The position numbers and the translations under genes were made by a program. The notes under the pieces were generated by a model. The model made no database searches. It had not been told where the DNA came from and saw nothing but the letters and a program-made list of their open reading frames with translations. From Aphanomyces cochlioides (Eukaryota > Oomycota > Saprolegniomycetes > Saprolegniales > Verrucalvaceae): a stretch of DNA of 64,000 nt. Positions 1-11,907 of the stretch are shown here, piece after piece. The stretch's first letter is position 1, and each line of letters opens with the position of its first letter. The stretch lies in the NCBI GenBank assembly GCA_019828595.1, contig JAHQRK010000001.1, positions 62,001-126,000 of the forward strand, in the 5' to 3' direction.

Positions 1-1205
1 TCCAACGATCGATGTGTCGTACAAGTCAACTCGATTGCTCGACATTTCATTTTGAGAAGTACAACGGGGGCATTGTTAGCACTGAGTCACTTCACTGACT
101 ACATCTACTGTTTCGGATGCGTTCATGCCTTTGGAGCCATTCATTGATTATCCGTAAACAAACGTTCTATCGACCTTGGCAGGAGTGATAACAACGAGTG
201 TTTGTATTAGCTTAAAATTAGTATGATGACCAGAGTTAAATATATATCGAATATTTATTCAAAAACAGCCAATTTGGAAACTATCTATTACTTAAGGCTC
301 TAACGCAACACGTAAGTACGAGACTAAGTACGAGAGTAATTTTTACATACAAACGTCAAGTCAACAAATGAGCAATTTTTATATACTTTATCCAAGTAAA
401 AAATGAGCAATTTTTACATACAAACGCCAAGTCAAAAAAAGAGTAATTTGAGACAAGTTCGTTCATGCACCCATGATGCTGGACGTGGCAGTTGTCGATA
501 ATATTAATAATCATTCCACATACAAAATGAAAATATTGTCCTGCTATTTAAAATAATACCTGCCAAAGACGATTGAATGGCAGTTGGGTTTTTCTGGGAC
601 GATGCAAGGTGAGATGCATGTCTTAGGATAGCTTCACTCGGGCAGAAAAGGCCGCTGAATAAGCGGTCAACACACTGTGCAGTAGGGTGACGAGCCCTTT
701 CTGCCACTTTAAGCCATACCCTGGCCAGAGGCTTGGACTCCGAAAGGCGAATTCCGACGCGATATGCGAATGTAACGAAGTAGGGCCTTTTTGGCTCGAA
801 ATACCGGACATTTTCATAGAGCAGCCAGGGACAGCTATAACGTGTGTTTTTACTGTATTTTCATATTGACTTTGGACGAGTAAATCCTCTCCCCATAGTT
901 CAACTTTTTACAGTAAGGGGACAATGTGTAACGTTGGTTACCACTATTGCAACTGATGGTGTTACTTTTTTTGACGGAGTACCACTGTTGATAGTGGGCC
1001 TACGGCGAGTAGATTGAAACACTTCAGGGGTGTTTCATGATACTTAGCAGGTGTATTACCCAGTATCAAAGTTTCAACTCATTGGATGTACGAGTTCAAA
1101 ACGCGATATTAAACAAAGTGATGTTTAATAAATACCGCGAACTCTGTACGATTTATGAAAGAAATGAGTAGTATTTTCTGGCAAACCACATTATGTTAAG
1201 TTTAA
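1..1205. other. Non-coding flank, no gene seen
   Basis: This AT-rich stretch precedes the Helitron ORFs and holds only short, featureless ORFs. Around 325-450 there is a loose direct repeat in which a unit resembling 'gagcaatttttacatacaaacg' occurs three times. The 5' end of the Helitron could lie here or upstream of the window; I could not identify a TC terminus. Confidence 0.5.
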
Positions 1206-1576
1206 GTGGCTGGACACATATCCACAGTATTTGTACGATCCAATCACATTATCATTTTTGTGTTGATGTTTTTGTATGAACATTTGTCTGACGCAGTTTT
1301 CTGCGTAGAAAATAACAACTACTCGGCCTCTAAGAAAGGCAAAGGCAATGGCAATCATGACAATGACAATCAAGGACATGCGATCGATAACTCCGAACCT
1401 GGGAAGCAAGCAGAGCGGAATGAAGTGCATACTACCGAACAAGAGTCTGCATCAACTGGAGCTAATGGCTGGGCTGTGGATGACGATGCCTTGATGCCTA
1501 ACGACGAGGCGGCTATGAGAAAGGCCAAGAAGGCGGAGTACAACAATCGTGCTCGCGAAAGAAACGGCATGCTATC

Positions 1577-4500
1577 GTGGAAGACTTCGACAATGAGGTG
1601 GCTATGAAAAGATCCAAGAAGGCGGAATACAACAAACGTGCTCGCGAAAAAAAGCACAACACTGAGGTTGCGAATCAAGGGCGGGGTGCCATCATTTTGC
1701 ACCATACGGACATGGATAAGAGCGACGAAGAGGAAACCAAGGAGGGAGAAGACGGAATCCATTATCACGCTCAAAGTGACCATCATCTCAAGATTCTGGC
1801 AGCTCAGGAGCAAGAAGATCGCGAGCGCAGAGTTGACAATCGAAGGATCTATGCTGCGCTACAACCTAACCGTATGAATGAAGGAGGTGAAGAAGAAACC
1901 AAGGAAGAAGATATTTCCGATGGAAATGTGGATTGCAACACTGACAATCAATTTCTTGCCTTGACAAATGCTGATCCTCCGCTAAACGTGGATGTGGATT
2001 TGATTGATGTACCTCCTCGCGAGCAAGGATTAAGTCTCCGGAATAAACCCAAGGGTCGCCCGAAGAAGAAGAGTGATCACAACAGTGCACGCGTCAGTTT
2101 CGATGACTTCGATGAATCATTGGTGCCTCTTCATACTATTGAGCAGCGTTCGATTTGCCGCCGTTGCGAAGCGAAGATTTGGCCAGGCGAAGAAAAGGAC
2201 TGCTGCGGTGGAGGCTCTCGAGTGCTGCCTGTTGCTACCTGGCCTGACACACCCGAGGTTCGCGAATACATTGCTTTGTTCAAAACCAGAGGGTTTGTCA
2301 ATAACACTCGCCGGTACAACGCCCTCTTTGCCTTTACATCTATTGGTACCCAAGAAATTATTCACGGCAACGGTGGGCCGAGATCTTATACAATCCAAGG
2401 CGCTTTGCATCATTTGATTGGACCACTGTTGCCTGCGGACGTAGAACAAGCCAGTTACGCCCAGATCTACATTACGGATCCTGAAACGCAAGCAAGCATA
2501 CGACGAAGAATGCTTGAGGGAAATCTTAATGTGTCAACTGTGACGAAAATCCAGTGTCTACTACTACAGCACAACGCGTTCACCCAGCTGTACAAGCATG
2601 CGAAGGATATTCCAAAGGATGACGACATGAGATTAGTGCTCACTGCTCAGCCTCGAAGCAACAGCCGAATGCATAACCTTCCTACGTGTTCTGAAATCGC
2701 TGTTCTTTTTTCAGAAACGTCCAAGTCAGGGCGTCATATCTTACTGCATGGTATTGATGGCCCCGTACTCAGCGAAGTTCAGCGAAACTATCACGTTGGT
2801 AAACATGTGCGTTTGGATCGACAACCTGGGGAACAACGCTTATTTCGCATTAAGGAATTTCATTCGGCATATGACCCGCTTCAATACCCTTTGCTCTTTC
2901 CCACTGGGACTTTGGGGTGGTCGTTTGACAACAAGAGCGGTCGCAATCATGAAAACGTGAGTTTGAACGATTATGCTCGATACCATTTGCACGAGCGCGG
3001 TGCATTCTCTCCATTACATGCCAGCGGACCTCTATTTCAAGTGTTTGCAGTCGACAATTTTGCAAAGGTGGAAAACCAAAGGCTTCGATATATTCGTGAC
3101 CAAACCAACAACCTCCGCAGCGACACGTACCGCGCACTTCATGACGCTGTTTCGCATGATGTGGACCTCAGAAGCATTGGAAAAAGGATTGTTTTGCCGT
3201 CATCTTACACGGGTGGACCTCGGTACATGAGACAACGTTACCTTGACGCCATGGCAATTGTTCGCAAGTTCGGTCGACCAGACCTTTTTATCACTGTGAC
3301 ATGCAATCCAAAGTGGGTTGAAATCGACAGGGAGCTGGAATTGGCGAAAGACGACTATGGATTTAAACGATCTCCAGCTGATCGACCTGACTTAGTGACG
3401 CGCATGTTCCGCCTCGAGCTCTTAGCCATTGAAGCCATGCTGTACAAGGGGGCAGTTTTGGGTCGACAAGCTGCGTGTGTTCGTGTTGTCGAATTCCAAA
3501 AGCGTGGTCTGCCTCATGCCCATATGTTGGTCATATTCACTGGGGACGACAAAATCAAGACAGCTGCCGATATTGACAGTATTATCAGTGCAGAAATCCC
3601 CGACAAGGAAAAGAATCCAAGACTGCACGAAATTGTTACAACCTGCATGATTCACAAATGCAGCGACCGATGCCTGGAAAACGGGAAGTGCAAGAAAAAC
3701 TTTCCAAAAGCATACTGCAACGAAACATCAGAAGGCAGTGATGGATATCCGCTCTACCGTCGTCGCCGCTCTTCGGCAGAGCGGCCCTCTGAGTATACCA
3801 ACCAATATGTTATTCCGTACTGCCCAACGTTGAGTGCCATGTTCGACTGCCACATCAATGTCGAGGCGTGTACAAGTATATCTGCAGTCAAGTACCTGTA
3901 CAAGTACATCTACAAGGGCTCAGACCGCTCAAATTTTCAAGTTGAGTCCGGCGAACTTGACGAAATCAAGCAATACCAAGATGCCCGCTATGTATCGTGC
4001 TGTGAGGCCCTCACACGCATTTTCTCTTTCGACATGTTCAAACGATCTCACGCTGTCGAGAACCTCGAAATACACTTGGAAGGTGAACAAGTTGTATGCA
4101 TTCCTACCGACCGCCCGATGAGCCCTCAGGAATTGGCAAGGAGGAACCGGACGAAACTCACCGCGTTTTTTGAACTGTGCCGTGAAAACAGTGATTCACA
4201 AGCACTTGCGCGTGAATGTCTGTACCATGATATCCCCGAGCATTTCGTATGGAACAAAAAGCTCCGCAAGTGGACATCACGTAAAAGGGGTGGTGATCGT
4301 ATGATCGGGAGGATGCTGACGGTGTCACCCCGCTCGGGAGACTTTTTTTTTATGCGAATGCTCTTATGCTACCGACGAGGTCCGACATCGCACGAAGATT
4401 TGCGAACCGTCAATGGCGTGGTTCATCCGACGTTCAAGTCAGCCGCACTTGCCCTTGGCTTTCTTGAAAATGACGAGGAATGGCTAACCTGCATGCGAGA

Positions 4501-6302
4501 AGCAACTGAAACAGCAACTAACTCCCTATGAGCTCCGAACACTTTTTGTCAGTATTCTGATTCACTGTGAACCTGCGGATGCACGAGGGCTATGGAACAA
4601 ATTCGAAGATGAAATGAGGCAAGATTTTCACCGCATGTACCCCGACAATTCTCAAAAATCTACAGCTTTCGCAATTCAGGCTTTATCAAGATGCCTCGAG
4701 TCGAATGCATCAAGCTTGGATCGTTTTCCGGAGCTTCCACAGCTTGCACATTTCGAACAATATTTTGCTCTTGAGGAAACAAACAGGGGGCGTCAATCCA
4801 ACCGATTAGTGGCTATGGAATCTTCGCACAACCAAGAACAAATCCAAGGCATTTTGGAAGGCAAGTCTACGATGACCGAAGAGCACGAGGTCTACTACAA
4901 CGACGTTATGAGCGAGATTACGAAGGAAAGTACTGTTCGAAGAGGCAAAGTATATTTTCTCGAAGGTGAGGGCGGCTCAGGGAAGACGTTCATCTCAAAC
5001 ATTTTACTGGCTCAAGTGCGCTCAATGAACAAAATTGCCTTGGCTGTTGCTTCGTCCGGACCTGCTGCTCTGAATTTGATCGGAGGTACAACTGCGCATT
5101 CGAGATTCTGTCTTCCAAGATCATTGCACGAGCTTAGCCGATGTGACGTTGGGAAGCAGTCACATCTTGCGGAACTTTTACGTCTCACAGAACTTATTAT
5201 TTGGGACGAGTGTTCGATGATGCACAAGTATGCTGTGGAGGCCGTTGATCACATGCTACAAGATTTGATGGACAACGCGCTTCCTTTTGGTGGAAAGGTC
5301 GTCATATTCTCGGGCGACTTCAAGCAAATGCTTCCAGTCATTTTGAAGGGCACACCTGGGCTAATCCTCGAAGCATGCTTGAAGAACAGCTACCTTTGGA
5401 GAAATATCGCACAGTTTCATCTGACGGTGAACATGAGGTTGACCAACAACAACTCAGAGAGTGTTCGAGAGTTTGCTGCATTGCTCAAGTCTATTGGTCA
5501 TGGAACATACCCCACATGTACCGAACTCGGTGCCGATTACATTCGACTACCTGATGATTTGGCGATTCCATACAAGTCGCCTGATGATTTGGGGTCATTT
5601 TTACACAGCGTCTATCAAGACATGAACAACCTGCGCATCTATGCACTTAGATCGTACTTTGGATGTCGAGCTATCCTTGCACCCAAACACAGTGTTGTTG
5701 CTGACATCAACACAACACTTCTTGAGCGACTCACTTCCGACTGCGAAATGACATATTTGTCCGCCGATTCTGTTGTTGACAAACCCAACTCGGACACAAA
5801 TGCATGCGAGTTCCCCATCGAGTTTCTGAATTCTATAGACATCAACAACTTCCCCAGCCACAAGTTGCATTTGAAAGTTGGTTGCCCCATTATTCTGCTT
5901 CGTAATTTGTGTACTTCAGAAGGCATTTGCAACGGAACACGTTTAATTGTTCTTGAGCTGAAAACACGATGTATCAAGGCTCAAATTATGAACGGCTCCC
6001 ACACGAACAAGATCGTTTACATTCCCCGAACTACTACAATTCACGATGGTGAGCAAAACAACTACCCATTTGAGCTACGCAGAAGACAATTTCCTGTTCA
6101 AGTTGCCTTTGAAAAGGTCAAACGATTTCTCACGTGGGCGTCTAACTTCCAGAACCCGTCTTCTCGCATGGACAGCTTTACGTCGCCATGTCAAGAGCCC
6201 AAGCAAAAGGCAACATTAAGTTTTTGGTCGCCAATGGACAGTACGATGGACTGCCTGGAATCTACACGAAAAAACATTGTGTATCAAGAAGCATTACAAT
6301 AG
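1577..6302 (+). pseudogene. Helitron Rep-helicase (RepHel), frameshifted
   Basis: A 984-codon ORF (1577-4531) holds a Cys-rich finger (CRRC...CCGG near 2155-2215), the HUH motif within GLPHAHML (about 3508-3530) and the Tyr-rich motif KYLYKYIYKG (about 3889-3918). The helicase continues in another frame: coding similarity runs unbroken from about 4503 through YELRTLF and then the ORF at 4614-6302, so one base is gained or lost near 4500. Helicase motifs visible are Walker A GEGGSGKT (about 4965-4988) and Walker B IIWDECSMM (about 5196-5222). Near 6110-6120 the conserved block before GQTISHVGV is deleted, the frame changes, and the correct frame then hits TAA where the second copy at 60.1 kb reads Tyr. 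The N-terminus has a repeated motif (AKKAEYNNRARE, SKKAEYNKRARE) split between two frames at 1206-1607 and 1577 onward. The protein would nick and unwind DNA for rolling-circle transposition; this copy cannot make it intact. Confidence 0.9.
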
Positions 6303-6772
6303 GCAGGACTCCATAAAACTTCATCCATAACTAACAAACGTTATCATGTTCTTACAAATATATACACTGTGTTGTTGTGGAATTGCCGTGACTTCCTGGA
6401 TCAAGTCCAATTGCATCGTACCGATGAATTGGACGATAAATCCTCGAGATTAGCTAACCCCAAACTACGCACCTTATTCTTAGATTCAACGTTACAGTAT
6501 TACAAGATGAAGAAGTACGTGGTTGTCAACCAACGATGACCTCGATCTACTCATCGATCGCACAGATTGTGCAATCTGAACTTGGGTATATGATTTATCT
6601 CCTGACGAAAAAAACATATTCGTCAGTCAACAGTAGCCAATCAGAATCCTCAGCGTTAACTTATTTTTTTACTTCGAACTGGGCCTGAATCAAATTCAAA
6701 ATTCATAGTATGGCTTCAAACGTTTCATGTGTGTGATCAAATCTTTGTTTTTTCCATAGCAAAAACGTCCAC

Positions 6773-6801
6773 CCAGGGGCGTAGCCCTGGCTTCACCCTA
6801 G
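6773..6801 (+). other. Helitron 3' terminal hairpin and CTAG end
   Basis: A 6-bp stem (CCAGGG / CCCTGG) with a 6-nt loop is followed by 7 nt and then CTAG, with T as the next base. This is the canonical terminator structure of Helitrons. The stem is short and GC-rich within AT-rich surroundings. Confidence 0.75.
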
Positions 6802-7083
6802 TATCTCTGATGTTTATTTTCTTGGTCATGACCGCAAAATTTATATTTTTGCCTATGTGTCCCACTGTGCGTCAGGGCAGATAAAAATTTCATTGGACGA
6901 TGTCATTCAAATTCAATACTATCCAATGAAAGAGGAGATAATGAGCTTCATTTTAAGCTAATCAGAGTCATGTGAATCAAAATATTACAAAATTTACACC
7001 AATGAAAAGTTCAGATTTCCATGCATTTCGGACCGGAGTAGTATACAATTGCCCTACAATTTTGGATCCTGCAGCAGGACATG
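6802..7083. other. Non-coding spacer between Helitron and lyase cluster
   Basis: AT-rich sequence with no ORF of interest. It separates the Helitron 3' end from the first palindrome of the pectin lyase region. Confidence 0.5.
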
Positions 7084-7118
7084 TTCGTGTAAGAGCAGGA
7101 CTCCTGCTCTTACACGAA
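7084..7118. repeat. 35-bp near-perfect palindrome
   Basis: The sequence reads ttcgtgtaagagcagg, a short centre, then the inverse complement cctgctcttacacgaa. It abuts the dispersed repeat that occurs at four places near lyase genes, and the same 'ctcttacacgaatg' block recurs at about 9.73 kb and 16.24 kb. Confidence 0.8.
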
Positions 7119-7200
7119 TGAAAATTGCATCCTTGAATTCAAGATGCAGTGAGATTGTCCAAGCTTCGGTACTTTGTTGTACTGACGAATGTTGTCAGAA
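7105..7200 (+). repeat. Dispersed lyase-associated repeat, copy 1
   Basis: A block containing 'caagatgcagtgagattgt' and 'cttcggtactttgttgt' is shared with copies at about 9629-9745 (minus), 16230-16346 (plus) and 26300-26430 (plus). All four lie in the flanks of pectin lyase genes or fragments. Function is unknown; it may be a shared promoter remnant or a short transposon. Confidence 0.7.
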
Positions 7201-7204
7201 GGCA

Positions 7205-7436
7205 ACTGTGCTGCCCAACTTGGTAGGCAAGACTGTGTATGTCGACTACAAATGCCAACAAGGGATCGTGCTCATCCTACTTGAAGCGCTCGTGTGTGCC
7301 TGACGTGTTTGTCTCGAGTGGTGCCTTCACGAACACGAATGAGAACAACGTGCCGAACCACATACTGCGTACACGCCAAAGGCTGCTGGCAAGCTCAAGG
7401 AGTCGACGGCTAACTGGGGCGTCGGTAATCTGTAAA
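7205..7436 (+). pseudogene. Pectin lyase 3' fragment (outer left)
   Basis: The last third of a pectin lyase gene, ending with a Trp-Gly-Val-Gly-Asn-Leu-stop tail. It lacks the 5' two thirds, and an 18-base block around the MNGVAT codons is deleted near 7358, which shifts the frame. The first 55 bases are strongly diverged, while the rest matches the mirror copy at 18540-18714. The tail differs from the neighbouring genes (GVGNL instead of GTSNL), so it derives from a separate paralogue. No functional product is expected. Confidence 0.85.
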
Positions 7437-7704
7437 TTTGTCAAAGAATGTATTCTTGGTATCTCAGCCAAACATGAACATTTGAATTTCAAGTCAGATT
7501 GTTGCATCGACTGCCTGTAGAGAAGGGAACTACTGCATATGCACACCAATGAACTACACCATGGGTTACATCGTGAGCTCAAAAGAGAGATAAGCACAAG
7601 TTACGACTATCTCATCTTGACAGGAAAATATAAAAGGAGGGCCCTCATTACGACATTACTCTTTCAACAAATCAAACTGTGATAACCAGAACATGAACAG
7701 GCAA

Positions 7705-8877
7705 TTAGAGGTTGCTCGTGCCAAAGTTCACTGACGATTGCTTGAGCTTGCCAGCAGTCTTTGGCGTGTACGCAGTAGCGACGCCGTTCATGTGGTTCGG
7801 CACGTTGTTCTCATTCGTGTTCGTGAAGGCACCACTCGAGACAAACACGTCAGGCACACACGAGCGCTTCAAGTAGGATGAGCAAGATCCCTTGTTGGCA
7901 TTCGTCGTCGACATGACGTTGGCAGCCTTGGCCACCAAGTTGGGCAGCACTGTCTTTTCAAAGTAGTTGCCTTCCGACAACACATACGCGCCTTCGGCAC
8001 CTTCGAACGAATGGCCAGAGTTGTCGAACCAGTGGTTGTTCGCAATGTGCGCGTACACAGTCGAGCCGCTCATCTTGGGCGAACGACCAGAAGTGTGATG
8101 GACGAGGTTGTTGACGAAGCTCATCTTGACGTTGCCGTAAAAGATAAACGACCAGTAGTGGCGGCCATCACAAGTAGCGGACCAAGACGTTTGGCCGTTG
8201 AACTCCGAGTTGGAGATCGTGAGGCTCTCGACACCAGCAGCGTTGGTCGTGAACATTTGGCGACCGACAAGCGACACCTTGACGTGGTCGATCCAGATCT
8301 TCTTCATGGCGCGGTTGTTGACGCCTTGGAGGTAGAAGGCATCGCCACCCCAGACATATTGAGGGTTCAAGTTGGTGATGTGGATGTTTTGGATGATGAT
8401 GTTGTCGCCGTTGAGCCAGAGACCCTTGCCGATGATGACACCCTTGAGACCTTCGCCTTTGAGCGTCTTGTTGGATGCAACGGCGAGTGGGTTCTTGGTG
8501 CCGGCGATGTCGTACGTGACTGAGACTGGCTGTCCGTTGGAGCATCCGCCAGTGTTGGCCATGCCACCGCTTTGAAGGATGACATCTTGGCTCTTGTAGC
8601 CGTTGTTCTTGGCGATACATTCGCGCATGAAGTCCGGTCTGCATCCCGTTTCCGTCTTGGTGCCTTCGGTGCCTCGGAAATCGAAAGCTTTGTTCAAGAT
8701 GATCACGCGAGGATTCGAGTCGCTCAAGTAGGATTTGAGTTGGGCGATCGTCGTGGGGTACACTGGGGTGGCCGATCCACCACCAGTGACACCAGCGGCA
8801 AGACCAGGAGCAGAGGCTCCGAGAACCGATTCCGTGGCGACGGTGAAAATGACAGCGATGAAGGCGAAGATCTTCAT
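7705..8877 (-). CDS. Secreted pectin lyase (PL1 family), copy A left
   Basis: Predicted endo-acting pectin lyase that cleaves methyl-esterified homogalacturonan by beta-elimination outside the cell. The start at MKIFAF gives 390 aa; an upstream in-frame Met would add 11 residues but would mask the signal peptide. Residues 1-19 form a signal peptide ([20 protein letters not shown], probable cut near A/S-APG). The parallel beta-helix domain follows, with motifs typical of pectin lyases rather than pectate lyases: [32 protein letters not shown] with the putative catalytic Arg, and [14 protein letters not shown]. Length matches the family. The gene is intronless and divergent from the lyase at 10184. 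The predicted protein is identical to the mirror gene at 17098-18270. Confidence 0.93.
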   Translation of the reverse strand: MKIFAFIAVIFTVATESVLGASAPGLAAGVTGGGSATPVYPTTIAQLKSYLSDSNPRVIILNKAFDFRGTEGTKTETGCRPDFMRECIAKNNGYKSQDVILQSGGMANTGGCSNGQPVSVTYDIAGTKNPLAVASNKTLKGEGLKGVIIGKGLWLNGDNIIIQNIHITNLNPQYVWGGDAFYLQGVNNRAMKKIWIDHVKVSLVGRQMFTTNAAGVESLTISNSEFNGQTSWSATCDGRHYWSFIFYGNVKMSFVNNLVHHTSGRSPKMSGSTVYAHIANNHWFDNSGHSFEGAEGAYVLSEGNYFEKTVLPNLVAKAANVMSTTNANKGSCSSYLKRSCVPDVFVSSGAFTNTNENNVPNHMNGVATAYTPKTAGKLKQSSVNFGTSNL

Positions 8878-10183
8878 GGAATGGTGTGGAGAATTAAGGG
8901 GAAAGATCAAATATGATTGTGATGGTGTTTGACAGTTTGCGCGAGAGGATGTCCAGAATTCAAGTTACGAATCCAACCCACAGTAAGGAAATGTAAGAGC
9001 TAGACTATTGATTCCTGCGATGCTGAAAATGAGATAGAACAGCTGATAGAACACTCTTGCACCCAACGCAGCGATGTCAGATGATCCTCGCAAATACTCT
9101 GGAGCACAAACGCACGTGTGCTGACGAGCTCTTTGGATCTCATTTCAGCGTCTAATACATGCTTGTTTGGTCTGTGGGTGCACATGGCTTAGGAGCATAA
9201 GAAACGAAAAACTCTGTGCGAAACACTCAATATCGGATCCGACCATGAAATGCTCAGCCTCGATGAGAAGACATTGGTGCTCAGGATGAGTACAGAAACG
9301 ACTTGACCTTACTCGACGATGCTATTACAGTGTAAAGACTATGTCGTGCACAATTCCCATGGGATGAGACTTGCTCGGAAGGTACCCATGGTGTCCCAGC
9401 ATAAAAATGGTCCGCAAGCAACGAGCACAGCGGACGTTGAGAAGCGAGAATGGGTTGAAAGAACAGAGAAGACACCTCAAGGATACAATATTCAATCGAA
9501 GTTCAAAACTATCGTATATTTGGAGCAATTGTGATGTTTTTTACGTTCATGTTTTGACGAAATGCACGGCGAAAGCTCAATCGCGCAGTCGGCTCGACAA
9601 AATTTCAGGACGCTGTTGAGAGTCGACGCTGTTCATCGTGAAAGAACCCTAACTGCTCGGTCAGATTAAGCTCACTTGGACAATCTCACTGCATCTTGAA
9701 TGCAAGGATGCAATTTTCATTCGTGTAAGAGCAGGACAAGTTCGCGCGGCGAGAACAAATGGATGCTAATGCAGTGTGTCGTGGTTTTTAAGCTGGGTAA
9801 GAAAACATCTGCGATGCATGGGTGTGATGTGATAAGTCCAATCATCCAGTTTTAATCCAAACTTTATTCAAAGTCAACATGTTGGGCGACATTGTCTAAC
9901 AGAACAGACGAGAGATGAAGCGATGCTACAAAAAGACTGACAACATCATTAAGTTCTGCATTTCGAGGACAACAACGTGCAACTTTGGCTTTAATGCCTG
10001 GCAAGTGCGCACGAGTTAGCTAACTTTCACAGTTGACGATCGCCGCGGTGTTTATTGTGGGAGTAACGGGAACTGCCCACTCATAGAACCTTTAGATGGA
10101 TACAGTCGTTCATCGGCGACGGACAGATGGTACTCCACAAAGTCGGTACTCCTTCTAAAGTCACTTTCAAATTTGCCATCTCT
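8878..10183. other. Divergent intergenic region between two lyase genes (left arm)
   Basis: About 1.3 kb separates the oppositely directed starts of the two lyase genes, so it should hold both promoters. It includes the dispersed repeat at 9629-9745 and is mirrored exactly in position at 15792-17097. Short ORFs here look random. I cannot name individual promoter elements. Confidence 0.6.
9629..9745 (-). repeat. Dispersed lyase-associated repeat, copy 2
   Basis: Contains the blocks 'gtcgacgctgttcatcgtg', 'gctcggtcagattaagctc' and 'ctcactgcatcttgaatgc' in reverse relative to the copies at 7.1, 16.2 and 26.3 kb. It lies in the shared promoter interval of the divergent lyase pair. Confidence 0.75.
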
Positions 10184-11356
10184 ATGAAGATCTTTGCTTT
10201 CATTGTTGTTATTGTCACTGTGGCCACCGATTCTATCCTTGGGGCCACTGCCCCTGGCCTTGCCGCTGGTGTCACTGGCGGCGGCTCGGCCACGCCAGTC
10301 TACCCCACGACCATCGACCAACTCAAGTCCTACTTGGGTGACTCGACGCCTCGTGTGATTGTCTTGAACAAGACCTTCGACTTCCGCGGCACCGAAAAAA
10401 CGACGACGGAAACGGGATGCCGACCTGACTTCATGCGGGAATGCATTGCCAAGAACAACGGCTTCAAGAGTCAGGATGTTATTCTTCCAACGGGAGATAT
10501 AAATAACACTGGTGGCTGCTCGAATGGTCAACCCATCTCTGTCACGTACGACAATGCTGCCGCCAAAAGCCGACTCATCGTCAAGTCCAACAAGACGCTG
10601 CGTGGTGAAGGACTCAAAGGTGTCATCATCGGCAAGGGTCTCTGGCTCAACGGCGACAACATCATCATCCAAAACATCCACGTGACCAACTTGAACCCTC
10701 AATATGTCTGGGGCGGCGATGCATTCTTCATCCAAGGCGTGGACAACCGAGCCCAGAAGAAGATCTGGATCGACCATGTCAAGGTGTCTCTCATCGGTCG
10801 TCAGATGATTGCCGTGAATAAGGCTGGTGTTGACAGTCTAACAGTTTCCAACTCGGAGTTCGACGGCCAAACGACTTGGTCTGCTTCTTGCGACGGCCAT
10901 CACTACTGGACGCTCTACTTCCATGGCAATGTCAAGGTGAGTTTCCTCAACAACCTCGTACACCACACGTCTGGCCGTTCCCCCAAGATTGCCGACGCGA
11001 CTGCATTTGTCCACATTGCCAACAACCACTGGTTGAACAACACTGGTCCTTCCTTTGAAGGAACCACCGGTGCTTATGTGCTCTCAGAAGGCAACTACTT
11101 TGAAAATACCCTCCTGCCAAGCTTGGTGGACAAAGCTGCGAACGTCATGTCGACGACGAGTGCCAACAAAGGATCGTGCTCGACAACTTTGAAGCGAGCG
11201 TGCGTGCCAGACGCCTTTGCCTCGAGTGGGAAGTTTGTCAACACGGGTGAAAGCAATGTGGTGAGCCACATGAACGGTGTCGCGACGGCATACGCGCCTA
11301 AGGCTGCTGCGAGGCTCACGAAATCGACGGCAAACTTTGGTGTTGGCAATCTCTAG
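10184..11356 (+). CDS. Secreted pectin lyase (PL1 family), copy B left
   Basis: A paralogue of copy A with 390 aa from MKIFAFIVV; the longer ORF from 10127 would place 19 residues before the signal peptide and is less likely. It has a signal peptide (about residues 1-20), Cys residues in the N-terminal region, then the beta-helix with [32 protein letters not shown] and [10 protein letters not shown]. The residue after NNTG is Pro here but His in its mirror copy and in the paralogues, at a position conserved in this subfamily (GHSFEG). That may weaken this copy. Role: degradation of esterified plant pectin, outside the cell. Intronless. Confidence 0.92.
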   Translation: MKIFAFIVVIVTVATDSILGATAPGLAAGVTGGGSATPVYPTTIDQLKSYLGDSTPRVIVLNKTFDFRGTEKTTTETGCRPDFMRECIAKNNGFKSQDVILPTGDINNTGGCSNGQPISVTYDNAAAKSRLIVKSNKTLRGEGLKGVIIGKGLWLNGDNIIIQNIHVTNLNPQYVWGGDAFFIQGVDNRAQKKIWIDHVKVSLIGRQMIAVNKAGVDSLTVSNSEFDGQTTWSASCDGHHYWTLYFHGNVKVSFLNNLVHHTSGRSPKIADATAFVHIANNHWLNNTGPSFEGTTGAYVLSEGNYFENTLLPSLVDKAANVMSTTSANKGSCSTTLKRACVPDAFASSGKFVNTGESNVVSHMNGVATAYAPKAAARLTKSTANFGVGNL

Positions 11357-11907
11357 TTTGTACATGTTTGTCGGTATGGCTTAATAATTATACAGTCATC
11401 TGTCCTTGTCAGTCTTGTGCTTGATGGACAGCTCCAGCTCTAGAGGGTAAAGACTGGTCAGAACTAGATCAGACCTTCATTTCATCAGCTTTTCACTCGA
11501 CGTGCACTTCGCTGCGGTGAGTTCAACTTTCCTGGCGGATGCCTGACGGCGTTCGCGCTTGCTTGTTGTAAGATGATATTTGTCATTTCAATTCGACGCA
11601 TCAATGTAACTCCACTTGTGGTTCGAATGACGAGCATTGAGAGCATCTTTGGTGAGCGATCTAATGCTAGTTGCAGCAGTCGAAACTAACAACTGTAAGT
11701 ACTGCGTTTGTCGTGGTGCTACTCTGCAGTGTGGTCAACAGTATTGATCATGACACCACTTTACCGTCCAGTGGTAAAGTGTTTAGATTTTTCAGCAGAC
11801 AAAAATATCGAGTATACGGTGAACTGTTCCTCACTGTACGTATACTGTAGTCAAAGTGAATCGACGAACCAGGTGACAACATATAGTCTAGATTACATGT
11901 AACACGT
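11357..11907. other. Intergenic region between convergent lyase ends (left arm)
   Basis: About 550 bp between the 3' ends of copies B and C. It includes 'cactcgacgtgcacttcgctgcggtgagttc', a GC-rich motif related to one at about 28260-28300, and a short inverted pair 'caccactttaccgtccagtggtaaagtg' near 11753-11780. No gene is supported. Mirrored at 14068-14618. Confidence 0.5.

Larger units (their letters stand above)
1206..6801 (+). mobile_element. Helitron (rolling-circle transposon), decayed, 3' end resolved
   Basis: The element carries a Helitron Rep endonuclease region followed by a Pif1-like helicase, then about 500 bp of non-coding tail ending in a short GC hairpin and CTAG at 6798-6801, followed by T. 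That is the expected Helitron 3' structure (hairpin, a few bases, CTRR, insertion next to T). The 5' boundary is not defined; 1206 is only where the first ORF of the element begins. The same 3' tail occurs again at about 60.1-62.1 kb, which supports its status as a repeated element. Frameshifts and a deletion in the helicase make this copy non-autonomous. Confidence 0.85.

Noticed and set aside
8011..8523. 170-codon ORF opposite the copy A lyase (also at 12214-12726 and mirrored)
   Set aside because: It lies entirely antisense to the lyase coding region, repeats with every lyase copy and is Asp/Val-rich as expected from codon complement; no sign of its own selection.
7705..8877. Pectate lyase as the enzyme class
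   Set aside because: The [10 protein letters not shown] and WIDHV...GRQM motifs and the lack of typical Ca2+-site Asp clusters favour pectin lyase in the same PL1 family; biochemical confirmation is missing.
10052..10777. 241-codon ORF antisense to copy B lyase and mirror 15198-15923
   Set aside because: Antisense shadow of a highly conserved gene; no domain.
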